64,000 nt of DNA from CAYSAQ01 sp964429235 (GCA_964429235.1 CAYSAQ010000005.1:50595-114594); one strand, 5' to 3'; counted from the first letter of the stretch, positions 25,630 to 35,695 are shown. The notes: generated from the letters alone by a model not told the origin. Made by a program: numbers and translations.

Positions 25630-25681
25630 ATATATATAATACCTCTAATATAGCAGTAATTACAAAGGATGGCGCAAAATA

Positions 25682-25711
25682 AAGGGGACAGCTATTTAGG
25701 CTGGACCCCTT
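25682..25711 (-). terminator. terminator after the RND operon
   Basis: Arms AAGGGG-CAGC and GCTG-CCCCTT pair with a small internal loop and a 7-base hairpin loop. On the minus strand the stem is followed by TTTATTTTG. It lies just beyond the RND stop codon at 25717. Confidence 0.65.
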
Positions 25712-25716
25712 ATATA

Positions 25717-28700
25717 TTATTTTGTTTTATTAAACTTGTCCTTTATTGACTCAATAATTGAGACTAAACAAGGGACAACAAACAATGTTAATAGAGATGC
25801 TCCAAGTAACCCATACCCAAGGGCCATCCCCATTGGCATAAGATATTCATCGTATCCTCCCCAGCCATAAATCATTGGCATAACCCCAATTACAGTAGTG
25901 ATGGTAGTTAAGAGAATAGGGCGTAGTCTGCTGACGGCACCTTCAACAATACAGTCTTTACAGGATGTTTCAGATCTAATCCCCATTTTTTTGATGCGTG
26001 TGACCATTACAAGTGAGTCATTTACAACAACACCGGCAAGCCCGACAAACCCAATTAATGCCTGAAAGGTAAGAGGTCTTCCATGAAGTGCGAATGCTGC
26101 GATAACTGGCATTACACTAAGTGGTATGGCTGACATTATTAGTACTGGTTCAATAAAAGAGCCAAAAGCAAGAACTAGGATGAAATAGATAGCAATAACA
26201 GCAACCAGGAATAGCTTCCCAATGTCACCAAAGGAATCTGCAGTTGCTTTCCCTTCACCTTTAAATTCAAATACTACATCAGGATATTTATCAATTAGTT
26301 TAGATTTAATGAATTTGTTTGTTTTTGTCATTACGGTGAGCGGCGTAGTTTTGCCTTCTACAACTTCACCTTGAATCGTGATAGACCTCATTCTGTCGTA
26401 TCTCACAATGCTTGATTGACTAGTTTGAGGAACGAGTGAAGCAAAGTTTTTAATCCTAATCATTTTCCCCGATCTATTGCTGATAGCTAAATTCATTAGA
26501 GATTTAGTATCTTTTCTGAATTCTGGAGCAAGCTTGATTATTAGATCAATATCTTCGTTTCCATCTCTTATAGATGTAATCTTTGTTCCGGAGAATGCAA
26601 TTCGTAGTGTACTCGCAACTCCGTAGATATCTAAACCAAGTTTATTGATTTTGTCATGATCTATATCCAGTCTAAGTTCTGCTTTACCTTCTTCTGTATC
26701 ATCTTCTATTTCAGAAACTCCTTCAATTTTTTTAATAAAAGATATTAATTCTTTTGCAGCTGCTTTGCGTTGTTCTCCGTTATCACTAAGTAATTGTACA
26801 GATATTGGTTTGCCAGATTTTGGTCCTCTTTGGTTTAGTTCTGGAAGTATTTCATCAAATCCTTTTTTATATGGCTCAATGTCCTTTTTTATTTTTTCAA
26901 TTATTTGTTCGGCAGTTCTAGTTCTTTCTGTGTAAGGAGTAAGGTAAACATAAATTACTGCGTAATTAGAGTCTGTGCCTAGATCACTCCAGTAAAAAGT
27001 TGAATCATATCCCACTCTAGTTGAGAAAGATTCAAGTTCTTTATCTGGAAGATTATTAACTATGGTCTCTATTGGTTTAGTGAGTGCGAGTGTTTTTTCT
27101 ATTGGCGTTCCTACTGGTGCATGTAGTCTAATGGAGAATTCTGTTGCGCCATCTTTTGGAGCAAAGTAGAAAGGAATGAAGTTTTTTGCATACCAAAGTG
27201 AACCAATAAATGATAGGAATATTAAGGTTAAGAAGATTAGTTTGTGGCTAAGTACTTTTATTAATGTTTTTTCGTATTTAGATTCCAGTGTTTGCATAAA
27301 CTTTTTTTTCTTTTTTACTTTTGTTTTGCTATTCTCATGTGAGCTAAGATGGCTTGGAAGTATGAATATCGATTCAAACCATGAAGCTGCAAGAGCGAGC
27401 ATTACAACCATAGGAATAGAATAGATGAATTTGCCCATTACTCCTGGGATAAAGATTAGAGGTAAGAATGCAAGTATGGTTGTGATAATAGAGAAACTAA
27501 CTGGGAAAACAATATCATAAACTGCTTCTAGTATATCTTTTTTGGAAGTTTTTCCTTCTTCTTTTGCTTTATGAATATTTTCGGCAACAATAATTGCATC
27601 ATCTACTAACATCCCAAGTACAAGTATCAGTCCTCCAAGGCTTAGGGCGTTGATAGTAAGGCCCGCTTTTGGGAAAAATATAAAGGCAAGAAGGAACGTG
27701 AATGGTATGCCAAAAGAAGTCCAAATAGCAGTACGTAGGTCAAGAAAGATTAATAAGGTAATAAATACCATTATCATTCCCATTGTTCCATTGGTTACAA
27801 CCATTTTTAGCCTGTTTTTTGTGTAAGAAGACATGTCATTACTTAATACATAAGAAGTGCCATCTTCCCATGTAGTTTTATCTAGAATTTTCTTAACACC
27901 TTTTATAGTTTTTAAGATATCTGATTTTTCTTTTTTATGGATACATAGAGAGACAGCTGTTTTACCGTTACTTCTTACGTAAAGGTCTTGTTCTTCGTAG
28001 TCTTTTTCAACATTCGCTAGATCTTTTATTTTAAGTGTTTTGCCAGAAAAATTTGAGCGAATAATAACATTTTTTACTTGCTCAGGAGTTTTTAGTTCTT
28101 CAACGGTAACAATACTTTTTTCTACTGGATGAGTTTCTAATGTGCCTCCAGATAATCTTACATTATTTGCATTAATTGCATTGAATATTTCCATGATGGA
28201 GGTTTCTGTGTCTCTTAGTTTGTTTTGGTCGAGTTCTATGCGTATTTCTTTTTCTCGATAACCAACCTTGCTGATTTTGCTTACACCAGGACTTCTTCTT
28301 AATTTAAGATCAAGTTTATTAGCCATCTTTCTGACAGATTCTTCATTATCTCCTTGGATGTTTAGCTCGAGGATAGGGAATATACTAGTTTTAACTTCAG
28401 TTATATATGGGTTTTCTAGTATGTCAGCAGGCAGATCAGGTATTCTGTCTATAGCTTTTTCTATATCTCTTTTTACATCATCAGCTTCATCATCGCTAAG
28501 GTCTTCATCGATTTCTATAACTACTTGGGATAATCCTTCTTGGCTAATAGAAGATATTCCGTCTATGCCGTCTATTTCTTCAAGCGCATCTTCTATAACC
28601 ATCGATACATTAAGCTCTACATCAGCAGGAGCAGCTCCAGGATATACTGTGGATATGAATAGTTGGTTAATTGTGATGTTTGGTATGCCTTCTTTTTGAA

Positions 28701-28797
28701 TGCTTGTTATTGTAAATAACCCACCAATTAAAACTAAGACAACCAGTAAGTTAACTAGTAGCTTATTTTGTAAAAAATAATTTATTAAATATTTCAT
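25717..28797 (-). CDS. RND family efflux transporter, inner-membrane subunit
   Basis: 1026 residues with the AcrB-type repeat: one N-terminal helix, a large periplasmic loop, six helices, a second loop and five further helices. The proton-relay Asp pair is in GMLVDDAIIVAENI, and GFVGLAGVVVNDSLVMV marks the second half. The N-terminus (LVVLVLIGGLFTITSIQKEG) is like HAE-1/metal-type pumps with TxIYPGAAPADVE. It ends two bases before the TolC-like gene begins, in the order TetR, TolC, RND. No membrane-fusion adaptor gene is present. Substrate unknown. Confidence 0.9.
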   Translation of the reverse strand: MKYLINYFLQNKLLVNLLVVLVLIGGLFTITSIQKEGIPNITINQLFISTVYPGAAPADVELNVSMVIEDALEEIDGIDGISSISQEGLSQVVIEIDEDLSDDEADDVKRDIEKAIDRIPDLPADILENPYITEVKTSIFPILELNIQGDNEESVRKMANKLDLKLRRSPGVSKISKVGYREKEIRIELDQNKLRDTETSIMEIFNAINANNVRLSGGTLETHPVEKSIVTVEELKTPEQVKNVIIRSNFSGKTLKIKDLANVEKDYEEQDLYVRSNGKTAVSLCIHKKEKSDILKTIKGVKKILDKTTWEDGTSYVLSNDMSSYTKNRLKMVVTNGTMGMIMVFITLLIFLDLRTAIWTSFGIPFTFLLAFIFFPKAGLTINALSLGGLILVLGMLVDDAIIVAENIHKAKEEGKTSKKDILEAVYDIVFPVSFSIITTILAFLPLIFIPGVMGKFIYSIPMVVMLALAASWFESIFILPSHLSSHENSKTKVKKKKKFMQTLESKYEKTLIKVLSHKLIFLTLIFLSFIGSLWYAKNFIPFYFAPKDGATEFSIRLHAPVGTPIEKTLALTKPIETIVNNLPDKELESFSTRVGYDSTFYWSDLGTDSNYAVIYVYLTPYTERTRTAEQIIEKIKKDIEPYKKGFDEILPELNQRGPKSGKPISVQLLSDNGEQRKAAAKELISFIKKIEGVSEIEDDTEEGKAELRLDIDHDKINKLGLDIYGVASTLRIAFSGTKITSIRDGNEDIDLIIKLAPEFRKDTKSLMNLAISNRSGKMIRIKNFASLVPQTSQSSIVRYDRMRSITIQGEVVEGKTTPLTVMTKTNKFIKSKLIDKYPDVVFEFKGEGKATADSFGDIGKLFLVAVIAIYFILVLAFGSFIEPVLIMSAIPLSVMPVIAAFALHGRPLTFQALIGFVGLAGVVVNDSLVMVTRIKKMGIRSETSCKDCIVEGAVSRLRPILLTTITTVIGVMPMIYGWGGYDEYLMPMGMALGYGLLGASLLTLFVVPCLVSIIESIKDKFNKTK

Positions 28798-28799
28798 AT

Positions 28800-30248
28800 T
28801 TATTCTCCTCCTAGCAATTTGTTGATTTTGTCTAATAAAGTATCATTCAGCGCAGCAAGGCTTACTTGTTGTTTCGAAAGTTCTACCAATTTATTTAAGT
28901 GATCTATTTTGCTCTGAGTGTATCTTTGTCGGTAGTCTGTGATATTAAAAAGCATTGTTTTCCCTTGTGAGAATCTTTTAGTTTCCATATCTAATATTTT
29001 TCTAGAGTTGCTAGCAATTTTAAGCATATTTACTTCTGTTGTTTTTATGTTTTCTAAATTTAACAATTGATTGATGTATAAGGTATTTAAATCATTTTTA
29101 GTTTTTGTTAGAGCTTGCTTAGTCTTTTCAATGTCCGCATTGATTGATTTTTTTTGCCCATCTAGACTGTTGGTGCCTAATGGTGTTGAGAATGCGAAGC
29201 CAGCAGCATATTCTGCTTTGTTGAGGTCAGTAAAAGAATCAGTAGCGGCACTAGTGTTTTTGTAGTTTGCAATTTCTCCATAAACAGAGAGGTTTGGCAT
29301 GCTACTTCTTACAGCTTTTTCTAAATCTAATTGATATTGCTCTAGCAACTTTTGAGTAGTGGCAATTAGTCTTATATTTGGAAGAGAGTCGATGTTGTTT
29401 TCTTGGCAAAAGGTGTCACAGATTATCGGTGTTTCAGAAAGATTCTCCCAGTTGGTTTCTGGCGTAAAGTTTGTTCCCATTTTTTGATATATGGATGAGG
29501 CTACTTGGTTCCATGAGTACATAGTTTGCTGTAACGCATTCTTGTATAACAATACTGCATTTTCTGCCTGTAGCAGGTCTGTTTTTAGCGCAGCATCATT
29601 ATTGAACTGATCTTTAACCTGAGCATACATTAGTTTAGCATTTTGGTAGCTAACACTAAGTGGAGTAATAGCAAGTGATAAAGACAACCAGTCATAATAT
29701 AAGTTAGTAGCTTGCAGGAAATAGTTTTCCTTAGCCTCCAATACTGAAAGTGCTACGAGTTCTTTTTGCATTTCTAGTTTATTAGAATCCATCCTAGAAT
29801 ATATGCCCATGAAGTCTTGCCATAGTGGTTGAGCAATTTTCAATGTTACAGATGGATTGATTTGGGTGTTACTTGTTGGTCCAAGCATAGAGCTAGTGTC
29901 CATTCTAAGGTAAGAAAGACTAATATCAGTACCGGTAGCTTTTACTTTTTTACTTAGTCCAAGTGTTGTCATAAAAGATTTATTATCATTGATGGCAATA
30001 GGTGATCCGACGAAGTTATATATTTGTTGATCTTTTTTTCTATATTCATAAGAAGCAGATAGTCTTGGGTCATACATGGCACGCATTGATTGTAATGCTC
30101 CTTTAATGTTTTGATTGTCTAAGAATATTTGGGAGTAGGCAGGGTCATTATTAATGATGTCCTTTAAATAATTGTCGAGTGTTAGCGTATTGGATAACGC
30201 AATCGCTCCTAGCATTAGTATGAGAATGGTCCTTTTTTTTATATTCAT
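28800..30248 (-). CDS. TolC-like outer-membrane efflux protein
   Basis: 482 residues with a signal peptide (about 1-20). Two helical repeats of the OEP fold: first with LSVLEAKENYFLQATNLYYDWLSL-type helices (about 155-250), second after the ALNLEKAVRSSMPNLS-like turn (about 320-475). It would form the exit duct for the RND pump directly downstream. Its start overlaps the TetR gene by 4 bases, so regulator, channel and pump form one operon. Confidence 0.85.
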   Translation of the reverse strand: MNIKKRTILILMLGAIALSNTLTLDNYLKDIINNDPAYSQIFLDNQNIKGALQSMRAMYDPRLSASYEYRKKDQQIYNFVGSPIAINDNKSFMTTLGLSKKVKATGTDISLSYLRMDTSSMLGPTSNTQINPSVTLKIAQPLWQDFMGIYSRMDSNKLEMQKELVALSVLEAKENYFLQATNLYYDWLSLSLAITPLSVSYQNAKLMYAQVKDQFNNDAALKTDLLQAENAVLLYKNALQQTMYSWNQVASSIYQKMGTNFTPETNWENLSETPIICDTFCQENNIDSLPNIRLIATTQKLLEQYQLDLEKAVRSSMPNLSVYGEIANYKNTSAATDSFTDLNKAEYAAGFAFSTPLGTNSLDGQKKSINADIEKTKQALTKTKNDLNTLYINQLLNLENIKTTEVNMLKIASNSRKILDMETKRFSQGKTMLFNITDYRQRYTQSKIDHLNKLVELSKQQVSLAALNDTLLDKINKLLGGE

Positions 30249-30841
30249 TTGTTCAGCTCCTTTTCTGTTTTGTTATTTATTGTTCCATATAGAAATATAT
30301 CCATTGATTCTAGCAATTCTTTTTCAGATGGTGTCTGGTCCATCATATAAGCTTTTATCCCAATATATGAGAATACTGACATGAAGAATCCTACCATTAG
30401 TGTATGTGGATTTATATCTCTCATTTTATTGTTGTCTATAAATTCTTGAATCTTATCGATTATAACTATTGATTGTTCTTGCATTCTTTCATTCAGTATT
30501 TGGTGAAACATTTTTCCTTTAAATTCCATAAAATCAATCATACGAAGCTTCATTGTTTCAACATTAAAGTTATTAAGGAATGTAAGCGCTAGTTTTTTAA
30601 AGAAATCTTCTGGAGTATTGCTTTTAGATGCAATTGAATTTAAATTGTTCATGAATTGCTCGAAGGGCAGCGAGTTAATAAGGACTTCTTTAAATATTTC
30701 TTCTTTATTAGCGAAACATGAATAGATGCCTCCTTGAGATACCCCAGAATTTTTGGTTATCTCGCGCATACTTGTTCCATTAAACCCTTTTTCTATAAAG
30801 AGATTTTTAGCGGATAATAATATTTTTTCGTTACTGTTCAT
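30245..30841 (-). CDS. TetR family transcriptional regulator
   Basis: 198 residues. N-terminal TetR helix-turn-helix: LFIEKGFNGTSMREITKNSG and VSQGGIYSCFANKEEIF (residues ~12-46). The ligand-binding C-terminal domain is variable. It is the first gene of the efflux operon. Two compact palindromes lie just upstream, so it probably represses itself and the pump and is relieved by a pump substrate. Confidence 0.9.
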   Translation of the reverse strand: MNSNEKILLSAKNLFIEKGFNGTSMREITKNSGVSQGGIYSCFANKEEIFKEVLINSLPFEQFMNNLNSIASKSNTPEDFFKKLALTFLNNFNVETMKLRMIDFMEFKGKMFHQILNERMQEQSIVIIDKIQEFIDNNKMRDINPHTLMVGFFMSVFSYIGIKAYMMDQTPSEKELLESMDIFLYGTINNKTEKELNK

Positions 30842-30855
30842 GCTTCCCTCATAGC

Positions 30856-30867
30856 GAGCGTTCGCTC
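30856..30867. promoter_or_regulatory. candidate TetR operator 1
   Basis: GAGCG-TT-CGCTC is a perfect 5+2+5 palindrome 15 bp before the tetR start. Its length and GC-rich arms are like known TetR-family half-sites. Binding is inferred. Confidence 0.45.
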
Positions 30868-30870
30868 TGC

Positions 30871-30883
30871 CAGTAGTCTACTG
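30871..30883. promoter_or_regulatory. candidate TetR operator 2
   Basis: CAGTAG-T-CTACTG is a perfect 6+1+6 palindrome immediately upstream of the first dyad. The two differ in sequence, so one may be the operator and the other a hairpin or a site for another regulator. Confidence 0.4.
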
Positions 30884-30911
30884 CTTCTTATATGTGAATG
30901 CAAGGAGCTAT

Positions 30912-31394
30912 TTAATCGGTTTTATTTTTGTAGAAACCTACGCCAAGGTAGGTTAATGGTTTGTCTTCAAGTCGAATAAGGAATGAATATTTTGCAGAAG
31001 TTTCCATTGTGTTTGGATTTGGCCAGAGATAGCTTACCCATCCTTGTTTTTTCTTTTTCATTAATTTTAAGAAATCTTTAATAAAATATTTACCTGTTGG
31101 ATCAGTGAGCTCTTTCAGGTTTCTGTTGACTAGCTCAGGGATAGTTGGGTGAACTAGGCAAGTTGTATTTTCGAAAACAAAAACGTAATATTCGCCTTCC
31201 ACAAAATGTTCTGTAACATTCTGGAAAAGTTTATACGCTTCTTCTTTACCATACATAACGTAATGATTTTTGGCTTCAATCGCTGTTTCTTTTACATGTT
31301 GTTTCTGAAGCTTTACTTCTTTATCTTCAAACCAGAAGGGAAGTGAAAGGCTAGTAAGTAATAGTAATAGTATTAAGTAGTTTCTTTTTAGCAT
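30912..31394 (-). CDS. secreted single Cache-domain protein
   Basis: 160 residues. One N-terminal hydrophobic segment (about 4-21) acts as signal or anchor; the remainder is a small Cache domain. EGEYYVFVFENTTCLVHPTI, LKELTDPTGKYFIKDFLKLM and QGWVSYLWPNP match the Cache_2-type core, usually fused to chemoreceptors or kinases. Here it stands alone, so it may be a soluble ligand binder delivering a signal, or a cargo-binding protein. It is separated from the TetR operon by 70 bases and preceded by the large lipoprotein gene on the same strand. Confidence 0.7.
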   Translation of the reverse strand: MLKRNYLILLLLLTSLSLPFWFEDKEVKLQKQHVKETAIEAKNHYVMYGKEEAYKLFQNVTEHFVEGEYYVFVFENTTCLVHPTIPELVNRNLKELTDPTGKYFIKDFLKLMKKKKQGWVSYLWPNPNTMETSAKYSFLIRLEDKPLTYLGVGFYKNKTD

Positions 31395-31497
31395 AATAAT
31401 TATTTGTCCTCAAATTTATCTTATCCTATTTGGGTGTAAAAAAACAAACAATAAATAAAGGGCCCTATAAAACTAATATCTATAATTTGCAAAGAAA

Positions 31498-34458
31498 CTA
31501 ATTATTATTAGCCCAATATGCTCCAAAATTGATGTTAATTATTTGGTTGGTAGGATTTCCGTTTAAGATTCTCCAATTTTGGTTTTGCCCCCAAGTATTA
31601 TAACGTAACATTGAGCTATCCATCCAAATGTCTCCTTCTGCAGATTCTGTCTGCTCAAGCGGGTGAGAGTAATTGTTATTTCCTCCTGCCAAAAAGTCTA
31701 TGGCATCATTTACTGCTGATCCATAAGCATCCCATTCTGCTTGGTCATAGCTTTGTTGTGGTGTTGAGTCATAATCATACCAAACATAGATTTGATAGTT
31801 TTTGTGCTTTTCTAAATCAATTTTTGTGAAAACCGGAAGCTCATAAGTTGCTTCATATCCGTTATTCACAGCTGTAAGAGTTCCTAAGTTAGCAACAATA
31901 GGAACAAATGATTGTGTTTCTAATGGAGTTCTTTCACCTGAAGTGTTAGACCAAAACATATCTTCCCAATCTCCATTATTTCCTGGCTGTCCAGTAAGAA
32001 ATAATCCTATTTTCCATGTCCCAGAATAGATATCTCCACTTATATTTCTTTGCATGTGTTGCTCAATAGTGGATGGAAATGAAACCGTTCCATTAAGAGT
32101 TATACTCCAGGGGTTATCAGTTCCTACAAAGAACTCTGTTCTACTATTAGAACCTTGCCAAGCAATTCTTCCATTCGCTTTGTTCATAAGTAGTGGAGTT
32201 ATATTAACTTCATACCTAGTTTGATAATTATTAATAATATTTACAGTAGTTGGCTCAAGGTCATTTTTGAAGATAAATGAGCTTCCTTTTATGAACCTAT
32301 TATCTTCCCAAGAGCTCCATATATGTTCCCATTTATTGTTACCACTAGGATCTTCCCAGTCATAGTCTCCATTTGGGAAATTTGCAGACTGTTCCCAATT
32401 TACTTTCATGTAGGATTTGCCTAGATTGATAGAATAAACCAATTCAAAGCCATCTGGAATTGTTCCTGCTGGGGCACTCCATATAGCTCTTAATTTTGCC
32501 TTTCCTGTAGTTTGGTCTATATCAAGTCTTTGTGGTTCAAATGAAGGATCCCATCCTTGTGTTTGAACTGTATTCATATTTGGACCTTTAGGGAATTCCC
32601 ATACAGGATATCCAATATTTGGCTTCATGAGTTGGATAGTAACTCTTTTGATTTCTTGTGCTTGGGAATTTAACACTTTGATAATAGCGGTTCCTTCAGC
32701 AAAATCTTCTACATATACTGGAGCTATATTGTTATTGTTCCCACTCCAAGGCATTATTACCCATCTGGTTTCATTAACGTTAGATTGTTCTTCTTGAGCG
32801 CTTATCTCTTCATTATATTGCATTATTTGATCTGATTCATTTGCTGCTGTCATTGTATTTATGTTTGTAGGTTCTGATTGTGTATTACCTTGTCCTCCAC
32901 TTTCAGCAACAAGATCAACATTGCTTCTTCCACCACCACTGGCAGGATAGTCTAGGACAACCCTTGCTACATCTGCTGATTGTCCTGTTTCTAGGATACT
33001 TATTTTTACTTCTAGGGCATCGACTTCACCCCAAGTGTTTGTGTTTATTTCTTTCCAAGCTTTTACTGGATGAATATCAGATTCTGTAATGTAAACTTGA
33101 TCACTTTCTAATTGAACCCAGCCAATTTGTTGACAAAAAGAATATGGATTCATTGGTGGACCTTCATTCCCTAGTCCATCTTGAACGCTTTGAGGCAGAG
33201 AAGATCCATCCATTAGTCCTGAAAGCATAAAAAGTGCAATAGCTTGAGGCACAGAAAAGCTTGAATTTATGTCTACTCTCAGATTTTCAGGAAAAACCGC
33301 TTTTGCAAATATAGGGATATTGGAGTCGTCTGATATTACTTCATCATAGACATCATATACATATTTAATTTCTCCATTAGTAATAAAGTAATTTAAAGAA
33401 GTAATTATCTGTGCAACTGTCCAATATGTATTTTTAATATTGTCACTTAAAACCGATGCATTATAGGCTGTTGCAAATTCAGGGATAGTAACAGTGTTTC
33501 CTCTGAGATATGCTTGCGCAAATTGCTCTATAAAGAATTCAGGTGGTCCGTTTTGGCTACTGCTAACACCAGATGATCTGTCATTTGAATTTTGTGTTTC
33601 CATAGCAAAGATATCTCTTATAAGGCTTTTTGCATCTTCAAGCGACATGTTAGGTTGTGATAGTTTTGCTTTTAGCTTAGCCTTTTTTGTCTCAGTTTGT
33701 ACCTCATCGTTATTACCTATTGTATTTATTGTTTCATCACCATAATTCTTCTCATAATCAGTACTGTCATCGCTATAATCTGTACCTTCGTTTACTCGTT
33801 CTGTTGTATCTGCTTTTGTTATATCTCCGTTTGATAGAGCATCAGAATAAGCCTGGTTTGCTTTGTCATATACTTCCTGTGCTGTTTCTTTGTCTAAATT
33901 ATTGTCATTTACGGCGTCAAATATCTCTTGCACCATATATTCAGTACCTGCTCCAGTTATTGGAGTTATGTTTGCTGACGCTGCATTTACTCCATCAATG
34001 GATATAAACGCTTTTTGAATAAGTTTCCAATCGTTACCATTGGCATCTTCTCCGATTTTAATAAATTTAAGCACATAGCTTCCTTCTCCTAGGTTTGGAA
34101 CTGTGTAGTGCCCATTAGTGTCAACTTGTACGGATATTCCAGTGTAGACAGGAGTTCCATCGTCATTGATAAGGAAAATTCTTACGATACCTCCATTTAT
34201 TTCTGCATATGTTGTTGATTCTGGTGCTTCGGCACTGCTAAACATTGCCATTACTTCACTGCCAGCTTGAGCTTGGATATCTCCTGCTGATACTTTTGCT
34301 GAGTCTGATGTTGAGACAATTATGGTCCCGGATAATGTTGATAATCCCGTAACCCCTTCATTGCCACCTCCAGTTTGGTTCATTACCTCACCGCAAGATG
34401 TTAATATTAATAATAATGGAATTAGCAATACTAAACTTAGTACCTTTTTAGTTGTCAT
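31498..34458 (-). CDS. large surface lipoprotein, unknown function
   Basis: About 986 residues from the ATG at 34458, chosen because the GGGGGT ribosome site lies ~9 bases upstream; ATGs further 5' are less favourable. Signal peptide with lipobox LTSC (Cys22), followed by a Gly/Asn linker. Residues ~35-160 look like a carboxypeptidase-regulatory or Ig-like beta domain (HYTVPNLGEGSYVLKFIKIG). The central ~300 residues are helical and polar with an Asp/Thr-rich stretch; the rest is beta-rich with many Trp and Asn. No enzyme motif was seen. Probably anchored on the outer membrane; a binding or structural role is guessed. Confidence 0.7.
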   Translation of the reverse strand: MTTKKVLSLVLLIPLLLILTSCGEVMNQTGGGNEGVTGLSTLSGTIIVSTSDSAKVSAGDIQAQAGSEVMAMFSSAEAPESTTYAEINGGIVRIFLINDDGTPVYTGISVQVDTNGHYTVPNLGEGSYVLKFIKIGEDANGNDWKLIQKAFISIDGVNAASANITPITGAGTEYMVQEIFDAVNDNNLDKETAQEVYDKANQAYSDALSNGDITKADTTERVNEGTDYSDDSTDYEKNYGDETINTIGNNDEVQTETKKAKLKAKLSQPNMSLEDAKSLIRDIFAMETQNSNDRSSGVSSSQNGPPEFFIEQFAQAYLRGNTVTIPEFATAYNASVLSDNIKNTYWTVAQIITSLNYFITNGEIKYVYDVYDEVISDDSNIPIFAKAVFPENLRVDINSSFSVPQAIALFMLSGLMDGSSLPQSVQDGLGNEGPPMNPYSFCQQIGWVQLESDQVYITESDIHPVKAWKEINTNTWGEVDALEVKISILETGQSADVARVVLDYPASGGGRSNVDLVAESGGQGNTQSEPTNINTMTAANESDQIMQYNEEISAQEEQSNVNETRWVIMPWSGNNNNIAPVYVEDFAEGTAIIKVLNSQAQEIKRVTIQLMKPNIGYPVWEFPKGPNMNTVQTQGWDPSFEPQRLDIDQTTGKAKLRAIWSAPAGTIPDGFELVYSINLGKSYMKVNWEQSANFPNGDYDWEDPSGNNKWEHIWSSWEDNRFIKGSSFIFKNDLEPTTVNIINNYQTRYEVNITPLLMNKANGRIAWQGSNSRTEFFVGTDNPWSITLNGTVSFPSTIEQHMQRNISGDIYSGTWKIGLFLTGQPGNNGDWEDMFWSNTSGERTPLETQSFVPIVANLGTLTAVNNGYEATYELPVFTKIDLEKHKNYQIYVWYDYDSTPQQSYDQAEWDAYGSAVNDAIDFLAGGNNNYSHPLEQTESAEGDIWMDSSMLRYNTWGQNQNWRILNGNPTNQIININFGAYWANNN

Positions 34459-34665
34459 AAACATACCCCCTGTTTCTCTTATTGAAGTATGCCCGCTATG
34501 TTTAATAGTAAACATTTTGTGTTTATGATATTTCTTTGAATCCTATCTGTTTAAAGGGATTAGCCACTAACCGATTGGTTTACTGGTAAATGAGTCTTGT
34601 TTTGTTTATGTAGATTATAATCAATATAGTCTATAATGATTTTGACTTATACATAAGGAGAAAAT

Positions 34666-35556
34666 ATGGCGTTGGCAATTAGTTTAGCATTATTAATATC
34701 ATATACAATGATTGGATATATCAGTTATATAAAATTGCCATTTATTTATTATAAAAAGTTACAATTTATTTTGTTTAATATTGTGTTGCCGGTTTTTATA
34801 TTTCTGAATTTGTTTAACCATCTAACTACAGAGTTTTTTATAAATAATATTTATATTATTCTGGGTCAGTTTTGGTTTTTAGGGTTGGCAGTTATATTTC
34901 TTAAGTTTTCTAAATTGAAGTTCGATAAAGTTAACTTTAATACTTTATCTTTTCAGAATGCAGCATATTTACCTTTGCCGGTAATAATGGTTCTACCTGG
35001 TAGCGCTCAGCTGAAAGTATTGTTATTTATGTTTGTGATTGGCTTTAATGTAACAATATTCTCTATTGGCGCAATGGTTTTTAGTGGTCAGCGAAACTTA
35101 AAAGGTGTGCTAAATCTTCCTTTTATAGCAACAATTGTGGCAATAGTTGTTGTGCTGTTAGGATTTGGGGGAGTTAATAGTAATTTATGTTTTCAAGTTG
35201 AGGATATATTAGGCATTATTCTTATTCCTGGGGTTCTTTTTTTCTTTGGCGGAGTACTACATCATAGCACCAAAGGTAAGAGCTTAAAGTTAAATACAGA
35301 TATCGCAGAATTAGTGTTTGCAAAGTATTTTATATTTCCGTCTTTGACTATGATTCTTGTTTTAGCGTTAGATTTAAATAAGCTTATTGCTACAATACTT
35401 ATTATAGAGAGCTTGATGCCACCAGCAGTAAATTTAGTGCTTCTTCCTAGTAGTGATGATGATAAAGATCAAATTAGTTTGAATATGTTTTATTTATACC
35501 TAGCATTTATGGTGGGCGCTGTTCTTTTTATAGCATATCAATTATTAGCTAGTTAG
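34666..35556 (+). CDS. AEC (auxin efflux carrier) family permease
   Basis: 296 residues, about ten membrane helices in two five-helix halves, length normal for bacterial AEC proteins. NAAYLPLPVIMVLPG and ESLMPPAVNLVLL match the conserved N-terminal and C-terminal half motifs. Such transporters move organic anions (malate, for example) or amino acids. An AAGGAG ribosome site precedes the ATG. It stands alone, divergent from the lipoprotein gene. Confidence 0.8.
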   Translation: MALAISLALLISYTMIGYISYIKLPFIYYKKLQFILFNIVLPVFIFLNLFNHLTTEFFINNIYIILGQFWFLGLAVIFLKFSKLKFDKVNFNTLSFQNAAYLPLPVIMVLPGSAQLKVLLFMFVIGFNVTIFSIGAMVFSGQRNLKGVLNLPFIATIVAIVVVLLGFGGVNSNLCFQVEDILGIILIPGVLFFFGGVLHHSTKGKSLKLNTDIAELVFAKYFIFPSLTMILVLALDLNKLIATILIIESLMPPAVNLVLLPSSDDDKDQISLNMFYLYLAFMVGAVLFIAYQLLAS

Positions 35557-35559
35557 CAG

Positions 35560-35690
35560 TTAACCCTCTCCCTAGCCCTCTCCCAAGAGAGGGAACAATA
35601 ATGCCTAGAACTAATTTTTTATTTTAGAAAGATTTTATATATTATCCTTTCCCCTGGGGGAAAGCCAGATAGGGGGTAATCTTTATTAGA
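35560..35690. repeat. palindromic GC-rich intergenic repeat, copy 1
   Basis: Two hairpins lie between converging genes: CCCTCTC-CCAA-GAGAGGG (about 35577-35594) and CTTTCCCC-T-GGGGGAAAG (about 35647-35664). They resemble the motifs at 43745-43790 and 44908-44980. In this AT-rich DNA they stand out and may be remnants of a REP/MITE-like family; the first could also end transcription. Confidence 0.5.
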
Positions 35691-35695
35691 GGGAG

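Noticed and set aside
33494..34007. Plus-strand frames opposite the lipoprotein gene
   Set aside because: Leu/His-rich shadow reading frames; the minus-strand gene has a signal peptide, lipobox and ribosome site.
34561..34590. A long imperfect palindrome as an operator before the AEC gene
   Set aside because: Only about 8 of 13 arm positions pair outside a short AACC-GATT-GGTT hairpin, too weak to support.
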